Part shown: positions 8,562-17,604 of the stretch, in pieces | Position numbering within the stretch: the first letter of the stretch is position 1 | Layout: every line of letters begins with the position of its first letter | Assembly: GCF_040729435.1 (NCBI RefSeq) | Contig: NZ_CP160398.1 | Coordinates: 1,178,001-1,242,000 of the forward strand | Length of the DNA: 64,000 nt | Origin: Pseudomonas sp. HOU2 | Lineage (GTDB): Bacteria; Pseudomonadota; Gammaproteobacteria; Pseudomonadales; Pseudomonadaceae | Direction: 5' to 3' | Translations under genes and position numbers: made by a program | The notes under the pieces: generated by a model | Seen by the model: only the letters and a program-made list of their open reading frames with translations | Databases searched by the model: none | Told to the model about the DNA's origin: nothing

Positions 8562-9341
8562 TCAAATCGGCTGCCACGCCTCCAGCGGAATCTGCGCCAT
8601 CGCCTCAAACGCCGGTTTGGCAAACCAGAAACCCTGCATCAGATAAATCCCGCAATCGGCGAGAAAATCCCGCTCCTCGGGGTGCTCAATGCCCTCGGCA
8701 ATCACCTCGATCCCCAGTTCGGTACACATGCCCACCACGCCCCGCACAATCGCCTGACGCACACGGTCGCGGTGGATATCGCGGATCAGCGCCATGTCCA
8801 GTTTGATCAGATCCGGCTGAAAGTCCGCCAGCAGATTCAACCCGGAATACCCCGCGCCGAAGTCATCAATGGCCGTCTTGAAACCAAACTCGCGATACTC
8901 GCGCAGGATGTTCATCAAGTGCTTATTGCTTTCAACGTGCTCGCCCTCGACCGCTTCGAAGATCAACCGATCGAGCGGGAAAGCATGCGCGCGCGCCGCC
9001 TCCAGCGTGCTGCGAATGCACAGGTCCGGGCGATAAACGGCGTTCGGCAGGAAGTTGATCGAAAGAAACCCGGTGAGCCCCAACTGCGCGGCCGTGGAGA
9101 TCGCCCGCACGCGGCACAGTTGATCGAAGCGATAGCGGTTCTGGTCATCGACCTGCTGCAGAACCGACAGTGCACCTTCGCCCTGCACGCCCCGGACCAG
9201 CGCCTCGTGGGCGAAGGTCGATTGATCACGCACATCGACAATCGGCTGGAAAGCGAAGGAGAACGCCATATCGGCCTCGCCTTTTTGCCGGCATCCTTGG
9301 CACCCCCCGCTGGGCTGGGGGAAAATTGGTGTATTGGTCAT
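8562..9341 (-). CDS. EAL-domain c-di-GMP phosphodiesterase with N-terminal CxxC
   Basis: Stand-alone EAL protein expected to hydrolyse c-di-GMP to pGpG. The catalytic set is complete: EALVRG, INFLPNA, FEAVEGE, IDDFGAGYS, LIKLD and AEGIE. The start chosen is ATG 9341, with AGGGGG upstream. It gives 259 residues whose first 25 contain GGCQGCRQKGE, a CxxC that could bind a metal or respond to redox. An internal ATG at about 9270 would remove it. No membrane segment is present, so the protein is cytoplasmic. Confidence 0.9.
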   Translation of the reverse strand: MTNTPIFPQPSGGCQGCRQKGEADMAFSFAFQPIVDVRDQSTFAHEALVRGVQGEGALSVLQQVDDQNRYRFDQLCRVRAISTAAQLGLTGFLSINFLPNAVYRPDLCIRSTLEAARAHAFPLDRLIFEAVEGEHVESNKHLMNILREYREFGFKTAIDDFGAGYSGLNLLADFQPDLIKLDMALIRDIHRDRVRQAIVRGVVGMCTELGIEVIAEGIEHPEERDFLADCGIYLMQGFWFAKPAFEAMAQIPLEAWQPI

Positions 9342-9477
9342 GACGCCCCCTGAGAGCGGGTTGCAACCATCCATGGCCCAGAAAAAAATCACTGCACGGA
9401 CCGGGTGGCGCCGCTTGGCGGCCCCCGCTTATACAGGCTGACCGGTCAATTCCGGCCAAGTTCATTGCGAAATGCCA

Positions 9478-11412
9478 TCAGGTGCGGAAATGCGCCGTCA
9501 TGCGTTGCAGGTCCTGCCCCAGCGATGCGAGTTCAATGGTCGCGGCAGCGCTTTCTTCGCTGGCGACGGCCGACTGATCGGCCACATCGCGCACACTGAC
9601 GATGCTGCGATTGATCTCATCGGCCACCGCACTTTGCTGCTCGGCGGCGGCGGAAATCTGCAGGCTCATTTGCTGGATCGTGCCGATCGAATGGTTGATC
9701 TCGGTGATCGCCTGCTCGGCTTTCTGCGCCAGCACCACGGTGTCCAGCGTGCGCTCGCGGCTGGATGTCATCAGCGTAGATGCCGCTTGCGTGCCCTGCT
9801 GCAAGGTGACAATCAGCGCTTCGATTTCCTTGGTTGAATCCTGGGTGCGCTGTGCCAGCGACCGCACTTCATCGGCAACCACCGCGAAACCACGGCCCTG
9901 CTCCCCCGCCCGCGCCGCTTCAATCGCTGCGTTCAGCGCCAGCAAGTTGGTCTGCTCGGCGACAGCCTTGATCACATCGATGACCTTGCCGATCTGCTCA
10001 CTGTCCTGGGACAGCACGTTCATCGCCGCACCCAGGTCTTCGATCGCCACCGACAGTTCGCTGATCTGCACGGTCGCCTGCTTGACCACCGCACTGCCGT
10101 GTCGTGCCTGCTGATCGGCCAGTGTCGCGGCGGCGGATGCGTCGGTGGTGTTGCGCGCCACCTCCTGCACCGTCGAGGCCATTTCGTGCATCGCCGTAGC
10201 GACCTGGTCCACCTCGACTTTCTGCTGACGCACACCGGCGCTGGTCTGCTCGCTCATCGCCGAGAGCTTCTCGGCCGATGTCGAAATATGTGTCACGCCG
10301 TTACCAATCCCCTGCACCAACGTGTTGAGACTTTGCGCCATGTCCTGCATCGCGTTTTGCAGATCGCCCAACTCATCCTTGCGGCTGGATTTGGCTTGCA
10401 CGGTCAGATCGCCCTTGGCAATCCGTCGCGCCAGCTCCACCGTCAGCGCCAGCGGCCCGGTGATCTGCCGCGAGATCAGCACCGCAGCCAACAGACCGAC
10501 CACCAGCGCCAGCACGGTCAGCACCGCAATCTGTATAAAAGCACGCTGTTGATCGTCCCGCGCCAGACGCTGCTGAGTGTCCATCAGGCCAGTCATGATG
10601 CTGTCCATCGCCTGGCTCTGCTGATCCACCTGCTGACGCAGGCTCTGCTTCTGCTCGAACAGCGCGGCGACCTGCACCAGCACCTCGCGATAACGGCGCA
10701 TCCCGGCCTGCGCCTCTTCAAGCTGACTCGACAGGGCCGCCGGCAAACCGCTGCGCGCCTTGCTCATGTCGGCCAGAAACGCATCGGTGGTATCCAGCAG
10801 CACCTGCTTGTTGGCCTCGCTCGGCACCGCGATATAACGCCGCAACATCAGACGAAACATCGTCATGCCATTGCGCAGATCCGCCACCGTGCGCAAGTCC
10901 GCCACCCGCGCGCTGTCGGCAGACGCCAACGCACTGGCCGTGGTGCTCTCGAACATCCCGTTGAAGGTTTCAGCGTACTTGTCCGACATCGCCCCCAACG
11001 GTTTCAGCGCAGCGCTGGTCGCCTTATCCGCCTCGACCAAACGCTTGACCTGCTGATCGTAAGCCAGCGTGGTGTCCTGCAACTGCTTCAAGGCCTGCTG
11101 GTTTTCCGCCCGCGTCAGGGTCTGCAACGCCTTGGCGATCAGCCCCTGCAACACCGTCAGCTGCGACTGATAAGCCTCGGCATAAGCGACATCCGCCGCC
11201 GCTTCATACTGCTTCTCCGACAGACGCATGTCCTGCGTCGCATTGTTGAGCGTGCCGATCAGGCGCGTGGTGTTCAGGCGATCCACCAGCACATTACTGC
11301 TGCTATAGCCAATGAAGGCCACCGCCCCCACCGCCAGCAAAAGAACGCCAAACCCGGCCCCCAACTTTCGGGAAACCTTGATGTTGCCCAGGAAATTCGA
11401 TGCTTCTGCCAT
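9478..11412 (-). CDS. Methyl-accepting chemotaxis protein with large helical (HBM-type) ligand domain
   Basis: Protein of 644 residues. TM1 is about residues 18-37 and an all-helical periplasmic domain of about 245 residues follows. TM2 ([18 protein letters not shown]), a HAMP linker and a full cytoplasmic signalling domain complete it. The hairpin tip [20 protein letters not shown] is intact. The size and helical character of the sensor match the helical bimodular (HBM) class, whose known members bind organic acids such as TCA intermediates. The actual ligand cannot be read from sequence. Lacks a CheR-binding C-terminal pentapeptide. Confidence 0.92.
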   Translation of the reverse strand: MAEASNFLGNIKVSRKLGAGFGVLLLAVGAVAFIGYSSSNVLVDRLNTTRLIGTLNNATQDMRLSEKQYEAAADVAYAEAYQSQLTVLQGLIAKALQTLTRAENQQALKQLQDTTLAYDQQVKRLVEADKATSAALKPLGAMSDKYAETFNGMFESTTASALASADSARVADLRTVADLRNGMTMFRLMLRRYIAVPSEANKQVLLDTTDAFLADMSKARSGLPAALSSQLEEAQAGMRRYREVLVQVAALFEQKQSLRQQVDQQSQAMDSIMTGLMDTQQRLARDDQQRAFIQIAVLTVLALVVGLLAAVLISRQITGPLALTVELARRIAKGDLTVQAKSSRKDELGDLQNAMQDMAQSLNTLVQGIGNGVTHISTSAEKLSAMSEQTSAGVRQQKVEVDQVATAMHEMASTVQEVARNTTDASAAATLADQQARHGSAVVKQATVQISELSVAIEDLGAAMNVLSQDSEQIGKVIDVIKAVAEQTNLLALNAAIEAARAGEQGRGFAVVADEVRSLAQRTQDSTKEIEALIVTLQQGTQAASTLMTSSRERTLDTVVLAQKAEQAITEINHSIGTIQQMSLQISAAAEQQSAVADEINRSIVSVRDVADQSAVASEESAAATIELASLGQDLQRMTAHFRT

Positions 11413-11857
11413 GTTCAGCCTCTAACGCCCTGACGCGATTCAGCGTCAGGCACAAAAAGTAGATCTCTGATAACCGGAGTTACCACTCATTCGGGGTCGT
11501 CGTCCTGGGCGAAATACGGGCCGCTTCCACTGACCCGGCTGCAACAACCTGACGCGAAAAGCCGTACCAACGGCCCACGCACCAGCGGACAAATCCAGGA
11601 CTGACGCTGGATTTATCGTTTCAGCAAAGGTGTTGGAACGGATGCTATAAATTTTGGGAAAAGTTGTACAACTTTATATTTTTGTATAATCGTTGAACTT
11701 TTTTGAACGCATGATGACGCATTGCCATCATTTTTTGTGGCACATCGATATTGCTGCGGAAACAGTCTGAAAACCGCTATTTTGGACGGTTGTTTTGCGC
11801 ATCGACAGAACGCCCTCCGCGACCACGACCTTGCCGCTCGCCACGGAGGGCAGCGAT
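11413..11857. other. Intergenic region between chemoreceptor and DUF6124 gene
   Basis: About 445 bases without a credible gene. It contains the upstream region of the chemoreceptor (minus strand), an AT-rich stretch around 11640-11710, and the palindrome listed at 11661-11674. Confidence 0.6.
11661..11674. promoter_or_regulatory. Perfect 14-bp palindrome, possible operator
   Basis: AAGTTGTACAACTT is a perfect dyad in an AT-rich segment about 250 bases upstream of the chemoreceptor start. The TTGTACAA core resembles operators of GntR/FadR-type regulators. No regulator is encoded nearby, so the assignment is speculative. Confidence 0.35.
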
Positions 11858-12220
11858 CTACGCCTTGAGCTCGACGTTATCCAACGCCTGATTCACCGCC
11901 AACTCCCCCAACATCACCACCTGCGCGATGCCCAGCAGCGTCTTGCGGTGGGAGACATCCAGCAATGCGGCGAAATCGTTGAGCATGGTCGTGGCGGAAC
12001 CCAGGGATTCACTGGCGTTGGCGAGCAAGGATTCGGTGTCGTAGGCCGGGTTGGCGAGAAACATCGGTCTGCATTGATCACCACTGGCCATGATCTGGCT
12101 GGCCGGGGTGAGGTAGTGATCGAGGGCGCGCTCGGCGGCTTCGTGGAGTTTGCGGGAATCGAGGGATTCGTAGGGGGATGCGGGGTTGGATTCGGGTGGG
12201 TTGGGCGTTACTTTGAACAT
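11858..12220 (-). CDS. DUF6124 family protein
   Basis: Protein of 120 residues. It begins MFKVTPNPPESNPASPYES and continues as a largely helical, acidic chain with LDSRKLHEAAERALDHYL and a C-terminal LGIAQVVMLGELAVNQALD helix. This matches the small Pseudomonas family annotated as DUF6124, often present in several copies per genome. No function is known. The A/G-rich segment before the ATG at 12220 serves as a plausible ribosome binding site. Confidence 0.75.
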   Translation of the reverse strand: MFKVTPNPPESNPASPYESLDSRKLHEAAERALDHYLTPASQIMASGDQCRPMFLANPAYDTESLLANASESLGSATTMLNDFAALLDVSHRKTLLGIAQVVMLGELAVNQALDNVELKA

Positions 12221-12717
12221 AGATGGAACCTCTAGCGCGAATACTAAAAGGAGCCATCACCCTCGCAACCAAACGATAGGTGGCGGCCATACGCGGGTTG
12301 GTAGACCGGTCGCCCACGAATGAGCCCCACGCATGACCACCATGAAATCTGAGTCATGAGAAAGGACTGCAGACGATGACGCCGTGAGTTCAGAAAGGAA
12401 GCAGGCTACCCAACTCGATCATTAGCCTGCAGAGATTTAGGGACGATAAAGCCCACGAGCAAAACGCAAAAACCGACGGAATTTTTTAAGGCGTAGGGAG
12501 CAGCTACTACTAGGTGGTGTAGCTTTTGGATAATACTGCAAAGACCGCTCAAACATGATTTCCCATTCAAACCAAAACGAGAAAACAGCTTCACCTCTAA
12601 GTCATACATGCACAAGAAACTTATAACTCTATGCACATAGAAAAAGCACAGATAAATTATTCCCAATCATCAAAGAACAGCTCAATTAATCAAAAGGGGT
12701 CAGGCGACCCCTATCTC
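12221..12717. other. Intergenic region at left edge of AT-rich pocket
   Basis: The stretch nearest the DUF6124 gene (12221-12330) is GC-rich and can be read on the minus strand as a peptide ending at the gene. From about 12340 onward the composition turns AT-rich. It contains an inverted repeat (GCAGGCTA at 12402 and TAGCCTGC at 12424) and the terminator at 12692-12712. No supported gene. Confidence 0.5.
12692..12712 (-). terminator. Terminator of the ATPase-DUF4435 operon
   Basis: The arms AGGGGTC and GACCCCT flank an AGGC loop and are followed on the minus strand by TTTTGATTAATT. It lies just past the stop codon at 12718. Confidence 0.75.
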
Positions 12718-13650
12718 TCATGCTGACAATGCATGAATTGACTGAACTAGTGGAAGCGGATAATCGGCAGCACCATTACTTACTTGGCGTATCCAAGCTT
12801 CCGACAACGCCGAGGAAATATTAACCTCACCGACATTATTAAATAGATTTGCATCATAACGCGCAACATCGTCGTCCGAAGAGGCGCCCACCTTATACAA
12901 ACAGGCCGCAAAAAGTCTTTGTAAAATCAAAACAGCCGTATGTCCTCTGCAAAGCCGACTGCAAACTTCATCCCCAGACATCTCAGCAACACTTAGAAAC
13001 TCATCAAACGCATCCCAGAACCTTAAACAAAACTTATCAAGCTTCGCCTTTCTATTAAAACTAATAGCCGAATCAATAAAATTAATATCTTGCCAAAACA
13101 CCTGACTTGCGGGGTAATTTGCGCAACTTAACTCTTTCGCAGCCAAAGTAAGAGCCGCTATCTTCTTGATTGCATCAGGCAGCACTTCGCAAAATAACGC
13201 GACCGCAAGCGTTTTATATCCAGACGTAGATAAATATCGAAATCCCTCCCCTAACATTGAAGAGCTCAAAAAATAGTTCTCTATTGAGTGACCCAATGTC
13301 CAAGAAAGATTTCCGTCTGACTCATGGCTATTTATTTTATCAACAACAATCGAGCCAAAATCAAAATTCCTAAATTCTCTATCGCACAAGAAAAACAGCT
13401 TGCGATGATGAGGACTATGTTTGCAATGGCTATGTACTTTTTCTATCTTAGCGCGATTATTATTTTTTGTAATTGCACAATCACCGATAATTTCAATAGC
13501 AGAATCAACCTTCAACCTTACCTTAGGGTATAGTTGATGAAGTAAATTTTGCACATGCCCCCGGTCATCTTTCCCTTCAACAAGTATGCGGATTTTACTA
13601 CTCATCCTCGACATTGCGACATATTTTGGAATATTGTATTTGAGCTCCAT
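12718..13650 (-). CDS. DUF4435 (TOPRIM-like) protein, AriB-like effector of a PARIS-type defence pair
   Basis: Protein of 310 residues. The N-terminal part reads KIRILVEGKDDRGHVQNLL, then FFLCDREFRNFDFG: the Glu and Asp-x-Glu positions expected of a TOPRIM-type nuclease of the DUF4435 family. Next comes HSIENYFLS, also characteristic of DUF4435. In PARIS, AriB is held by the AriA ATPase and released upon sensing an anti-restriction protein, after which it cleaves host tRNA. The ATG directly follows the ATPase stop codon with no gap and uses a GAGGAG site inside that gene, so the two are co-translated. Strongly AT-rich compared with surrounding genes. An ATG 12-15 codons further in is an alternative start. 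Confidence 0.75.
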   Translation of the reverse strand: MELKYNIPKYVAMSRMSSKIRILVEGKDDRGHVQNLLHQLYPKVRLKVDSAIEIIGDCAITKNNNRAKIEKVHSHCKHSPHHRKLFFLCDREFRNFDFGSIVVDKINSHESDGNLSWTLGHSIENYFLSSSMLGEGFRYLSTSGYKTLAVALFCEVLPDAIKKIAALTLAAKELSCANYPASQVFWQDINFIDSAISFNRKAKLDKFCLRFWDAFDEFLSVAEMSGDEVCSRLCRGHTAVLILQRLFAACLYKVGASSDDDVARYDANLFNNVGEVNISSALSEAWIRQVSNGAADYPLPLVQSIHALSA

Positions 13651-15018
13651 TCAAATCAACTCCTCATCTTCATCGCCAACAACAGCCCTAGGTCCAAGTC
13701 TTTCAGTGTAGATCGGTTCAACTTCAATCATGAACTGACCGTAATCGGCGGCTATTGACGGAGAGTGCGTACAGACAATAATTTGACGCGCGCCGAGTTG
13801 CCCCATCATTTTGCTAAGCAATTCCTCTTGCCAATCAATATGAAGAGAAAGCTCAGGCTCATCAATCAGCACTAGAGAGTCAGAACTCATCTTAGTTACA
13901 GCGTACAACATAGTAAGTAACTGTCTTTCGCCTGAAGACATTACCTTAACGCTACTCCATGTACCATCAGGAAATTTAAGCCCAACTTTAGGTATGCGCC
14001 GATGAGAATCAGGCTCGTACTTTAATTCCTTTTGATCTAAAAAAGCATTAACCGCATCAAAATATTTATTTATTTTTGCAAAGATATCTGACTGAAATTG
14101 TTGCCGCTCCAACAGAGCATCGCGATAAACAGTGAGCGCGCCTGCCGCAGAACTGGCTAATTTTTGGGACTCTCTGCTGCTACCGATTAAACGTTGTAAT
14201 TCAGCATAAGCATAAGACGGACCTTGAAAGTCGTTCATTACACTAATTGCACTAGCATTAGTGAGCTCAGAAATTTCCTCGAGCAAACTCTCAGCCACTC
14301 CCGCATCGCCCTCTGCGCCACTCAAAATCGCGGAAAAAACCCGAACAAATGATTGAGAAAAGATTGAGCTTTCATATCGACCAATCTTCAACTGAGCATC
14401 GCGAATTTCTTCACGAAGATTGTGTTCGATATCTAATGGAGAAGGATAGTTAATCGCTGGTAAAAAACGGCCAAATAGATTTCGCGCAAAAGATGTAACC
14501 CTGCCGCCACTTGGTCGACCATAGACTCTCCTTTGCTCTTCTTCCTGAGAGGACCAAGCTTCGAGCATTGTGCGAAAAGCAGGGAAATACGAGGACTTAA
14601 TTTTTGGGAGTTCATTCACTTCAATAAAGTGCTTCTGCCTCATCATTACATCAGAGACAAAATCCCGCCGAAGCCTATCATCCTCTAGATTATTAAGCGT
14701 TTCCAACGCTTCTACTTTTGTAAATTTGAACTCAAAAGGAGAGCGAGAGGTCACACTGTAAAACGCTCCTTCATCGTTACCTTGAATTATCTGAACAAAA
14801 TTCCCATCAGAATATGTTACTCGGATCAACTCAAAGTCCAAATATATAAACCTTAGAAAGTCGTGATTTGCAATATTCGCTAGAATATGAATCAATGTTG
14901 ATTTGCCAGTACCATTCTGGCCATGCAACACATTAAGAGTCTCATGGAAGTTTATATTTAAATTGTAACGCTGATGTATGCCTTCTAGTAAGACACTCTT
15001 TATGCACACCGGATCCAT
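13651..15018 (-). CDS. ABC-type (AAA_15/AAA_21) ATPase, AriA-like sensor of a PARIS-type defence pair
   Basis: Protein of about 455 residues with a complete ABC-ATPase set: Walker A GQNGTGKST near the N terminus, a long helical insertion, a signature SSGERQLL, Walker B VLIDEPELSLH and an H-loop CTHSP. This is the layout of OLD/RecF-like defence ATPases, and its length and immediate DUF4435 partner match AriA. AriA forms a scaffold that senses phage anti-restriction proteins. The start is placed at ATG 15018 (MDPVCIKS); an in-frame start at 15057 is possible but has no better site. AT-rich, suggesting horizontal acquisition. Confidence 0.75.
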   Translation of the reverse strand: MDPVCIKSVLLEGIHQRYNLNINFHETLNVLHGQNGTGKSTLIHILANIANHDFLRFIYLDFELIRVTYSDGNFVQIIQGNDEGAFYSVTSRSPFEFKFTKVEALETLNNLEDDRLRRDFVSDVMMRQKHFIEVNELPKIKSSYFPAFRTMLEAWSSQEEEQRRVYGRPSGGRVTSFARNLFGRFLPAINYPSPLDIEHNLREEIRDAQLKIGRYESSIFSQSFVRVFSAILSGAEGDAGVAESLLEEISELTNASAISVMNDFQGPSYAYAELQRLIGSSRESQKLASSAAGALTVYRDALLERQQFQSDIFAKINKYFDAVNAFLDQKELKYEPDSHRRIPKVGLKFPDGTWSSVKVMSSGERQLLTMLYAVTKMSSDSLVLIDEPELSLHIDWQEELLSKMMGQLGARQIIVCTHSPSIAADYGQFMIEVEPIYTERLGPRAVVGDEDEELI

Positions 15019-15241
15019 GGCTTTTCTCTGAAGAGATTTGAAACACAAAGCTATCAATATGCCATCAACATGTCTAGAAAATTGGTTCTCCCAGCCATCG
15101 AAAATGATTCAGTTGTCCGTCCCCCCTCAATCCGCCTGGTTTCAGGATCCGAATACGCTGCGATGCACCCCTCACGCCAACCAGACATTTAATCCTGATA
15201 AACTCCCCCACCTCCCAGCCCCACCCAATCCAGAACCGCCA

Positions 15242-16237
15242 ATGTCCCCTATCTCCGCCACACCCGCCCCACTCTCCCGCCGCTTCTCCGTCGCCCCGAT
15301 GATGGACTGGACCGACCGCCATTGCCGTTTCTTCCTACGCCTCCTGTCGAAGAACGCCCTGCTCTACACCGAAATGGTCACCACCGGTGCGTTGCTCAAC
15401 GGCGATCACGAACGTTTCCTCCGTCACAACGAAGCCGAGCACCCGCTGGCGCTGCAATTGGGCGGTAGTGTTCCGCTGGATCTGGCCGCTTGCGCGCGCA
15501 TGGCCCAGGAGCATGGTTACGACGAGGTGAATCTGAATGTGGGCTGCCCGAGTGATCGGGTGCAGAACAATATGATCGGTGCGTGCCTGATGGGGCATCC
15601 GCAGTTGGTGGCGGATTGTGTGAAGGCGATGCGCGATGCGGTGTCGATTCCGGTGACGGTGAAGCATCGGATCGGGATCAATGGGCGGGACAGTTACGCC
15701 GAGTTGTGTGATTTCGTCGGGACGGTGCGGGATGCCGGGTGTACCAGTTTTACCGTGCATGCGCGGATTGCGATTCTGGAGGGCTTGTCGCCGAAGGAGA
15801 ATCGTGACATTCCGCCGTTGCGCTACGACGTGGCGGCTCAGTTGAAGGCGGATTTTCCGGAGCTGGAGATTGTGTTGAACGGCGGGATCAAGACGATGGA
15901 GGCCTGCCATGAGCATTTGCAGACCTTTGACGGTGTGATGCTCGGGCGTGAGGCTTATCACAATCCGTATTTGCTGGCAGAGGTCGATCAGCAGTTGTTC
16001 GGCAGCAGCGCGCCGGTGATCAGCCGTGCCGAGGCGCTGGCGCAGTTGCGGCCTTATATTGCCGAGCATTTGCAGGCGGGCGGTGCGATGCACCACATCA
16101 CCCGGCATGTGCTGGGGCTGGGTACCGGGTTCCCGGGGGCGCGTAAATTCCGCCAGTTGTTGTCGGTGGATATTCACAAGGCCAAGGATCCGCTGGCGTT
16201 GCTGGATCAGGCTGGCGAGTTGCTGCAAGGGCGTTGA
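15242..16237 (+). CDS. dusA: tRNA-dihydrouridine(20/20a) synthase DusA
   Basis: FMN- and NADPH-dependent reduction of uridine 20/20a in the tRNA D-loop. The 331-residue protein has the DusA hallmarks SVAPMMDWTDRHCR near the N terminus, NLNVGCPSDRVQNN with the catalytic Cys near residue 102, KHRIGI, FTVHAR, LNGGI and MLGREAYHNPYL. The start at ATG 15242 lacks a strong ribosome binding site. The 5' end of dusA is a documented target of integrative elements, and the AT-rich ATPase/DUF4435 pair sits directly upstream. Confidence 0.96.
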   Translation: MSPISATPAPLSRRFSVAPMMDWTDRHCRFFLRLLSKNALLYTEMVTTGALLNGDHERFLRHNEAEHPLALQLGGSVPLDLAACARMAQEHGYDEVNLNVGCPSDRVQNNMIGACLMGHPQLVADCVKAMRDAVSIPVTVKHRIGINGRDSYAELCDFVGTVRDAGCTSFTVHARIAILEGLSPKENRDIPPLRYDVAAQLKADFPELEIVLNGGIKTMEACHEHLQTFDGVMLGREAYHNPYLLAEVDQQLFGSSAPVISRAEALAQLRPYIAEHLQAGGAMHHITRHVLGLGTGFPGARKFRQLLSVDIHKAKDPLALLDQAGELLQGR

Positions 16238-16255
16238 TGCCCTCCCTCCGTAAAA

Positions 16256-16285
16256 CGTGCCAGGCGGGTTGATCCGCCTGGCGTG
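16256..16285. terminator. Hairpin between convergent dusA and uppP
   Basis: GCCAGGCGG (16259) pairs with CCGCCTGGC (16274) around GTTGAT. There is no T-run, so it is a weak or rho-aided terminator candidate shared by both genes. Confidence 0.5.
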
Positions 16286-16289
16286 CGCA

Positions 16290-17123
16290 TCACCCCGCCG
16301 CCGCTTCCGTCCAGTTCACCCAGCCAAACACCCATGTCGCCAGAATCAACAAGCCAAACGCGATCCGATACCAGGCGAACGCGGCGTAACTGTGGTTGGC
16401 GATGAATTTGAGCAGGCCGCGTACGGCGATCATGGCGAAGATGAAGGCGATGACGAAACCGAGGGCGAACACTGGCAGGTCGCTGGCCTGGAACAGGTCG
16501 CGGTATTTGTAGCCGGAGTAAACCGCAGCGCCGACCATGGTCGGCATGGCGAGGAAAAACGAGAACTCTGTGGCGGCTTTCCGGGACAAGCCGAACAATA
16601 AACCGCCGATGATGGTCGAGCCCGAGCGCGACGTGCCGGGAATCATTGCCAGGCATTGCACGAAACCGATCTTCAACGCGTCTGACCAGCGCATGTCGTC
16701 GACGTGATCGACGCTCACCACATGGTTGCGCTGTTCGGCCCACAACATGACGATGCCCCCCACCACCAAGGCCATGGCCACAGTGATCGGGTTAAACAGG
16801 TATTGGTGGATTTTGTCAGCGAACAGTACGCCGAGGATCACCGCCGGAAGGAACGCGATCAGCAGGTTGAGGGTGAAACGTTGCGCATTGCGCTGGGTGG
16901 GCAGGCCTTTGACGATGTCGAAGATCTTCGGGCGAAACTCCCAGACCACGGCCAGGATCGCGCCCAGCTGAATAATGATGTTGAACGCCATCGCGCGTTC
17001 GCCGCCGAAGTGCAGCAGGTCGGCGACGATGATCTGGTGGCCGGTACTGGAGATCGGCAAGAACTCGGTCAGGCCCTCTACCGCGCCCAATATCAACACC
17101 TGGATAAAGGTCCAGAAATCCAT
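16290..17123 (-). CDS. uppP: Undecaprenyl-diphosphatase (UppP/BacA)
   Basis: Inner-membrane phosphatase that recycles undecaprenyl pyrophosphate to the monophosphate carrier for cell wall and polysaccharide synthesis; confers bacitracin tolerance. The 277-residue polytopic protein carries both signatures: [14 protein letters not shown] near the N terminus and [11 protein letters not shown] in the second half, plus about eight hydrophobic segments. It lies beside the exopolysaccharide region, whose synthesis also consumes the lipid carrier. The neighbourhood may be coincidence. Confidence 0.96.
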   Translation of the reverse strand: MDFWTFIQVLILGAVEGLTEFLPISSTGHQIIVADLLHFGGERAMAFNIIIQLGAILAVVWEFRPKIFDIVKGLPTQRNAQRFTLNLLIAFLPAVILGVLFADKIHQYLFNPITVAMALVVGGIVMLWAEQRNHVVSVDHVDDMRWSDALKIGFVQCLAMIPGTSRSGSTIIGGLLFGLSRKAATEFSFFLAMPTMVGAAVYSGYKYRDLFQASDLPVFALGFVIAFIFAMIAVRGLLKFIANHSYAAFAWYRIAFGLLILATWVFGWVNWTEAAAG

Positions 17124-17604
17124 TAATCCTCCGTCAGAGCGCTCTTGATGAGCGACCGGTCAACTGCATTCAGGAATTGAGTAACTGAAGTTAAACAATC
17201 GGTATAACGCGACACCCATTGCCTGATCAGGCGACGGAGAATATGTCTTATCAAAAGACACACTCAAGCCATGTTAATAATCGTCCGCCTACGAACCACT
17301 CGGAAAATATTTAGGCATTTAGATAGGAAAAAGTTCGACCAGCCAATAAAGTGTGATCAAGCTCACACTATCCCGCGATCGTGGACAGTGGCAATTGGAC
17401 ATGAATAAAGCCATCGCCATAGATTCAAAATAGTGGCACAATTCCACATTGCCACCATCTAACGACTAGTTCACGCTCTCGAGAAAATCAACTAAAAGCT
17501 TGAAATGCTTAATTATTGTTAGAAAACTCGGGAGCCACGTCTAAAAATCGCGTGAATGTTACCAATTGTCAGTCACAGATGAGAACCGGTGCTTTAACAT
17601 CCCG
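17124..17604. other. Divergent regulatory region between uppP and the first regulator
   Basis: About 480 AT-rich bases with no gene. It holds a Crp/Vfr-like site (17352-17367), a TGGCA-N11-TGCCA dyad (17434-17454), and the word TTGTTAGAAAACTCG (17517-17531), closely repeated as TTGTTAGAACTCG at 19513. Confidence 0.6.
17352..17367. promoter_or_regulatory. Perfect Crp/Vfr consensus site
   Basis: TGTGATCAAGCTCACA is a perfect TGTGA-N6-TCACA dyad, the consensus of cAMP-receptor-type regulators (Crp/Vfr). It lies about 240 bases upstream of the regulator start at 17605 and about 230 from uppP on the other side. Confidence 0.7.

Noticed and set aside
12406..12666. 86-codon minus-strand open frame after the DUF4435 gene
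   Set aside because: No ribosome binding site, hydrophobic low-quality composition, lies downstream of a terminator in AT-rich DNA.
12236..15330. Direct repeats (att sites) of the dusA 5' end flanking the AT-rich pocket
   Set aside because: I looked for a second copy of the dusA start region near 12230-12720 and found none.
17434..17454. Sigma-54 promoter (TGGCAC and TTGC)
   Set aside because: Nine bases separate the two elements where five are needed; the same mismatch occurs at 19497.
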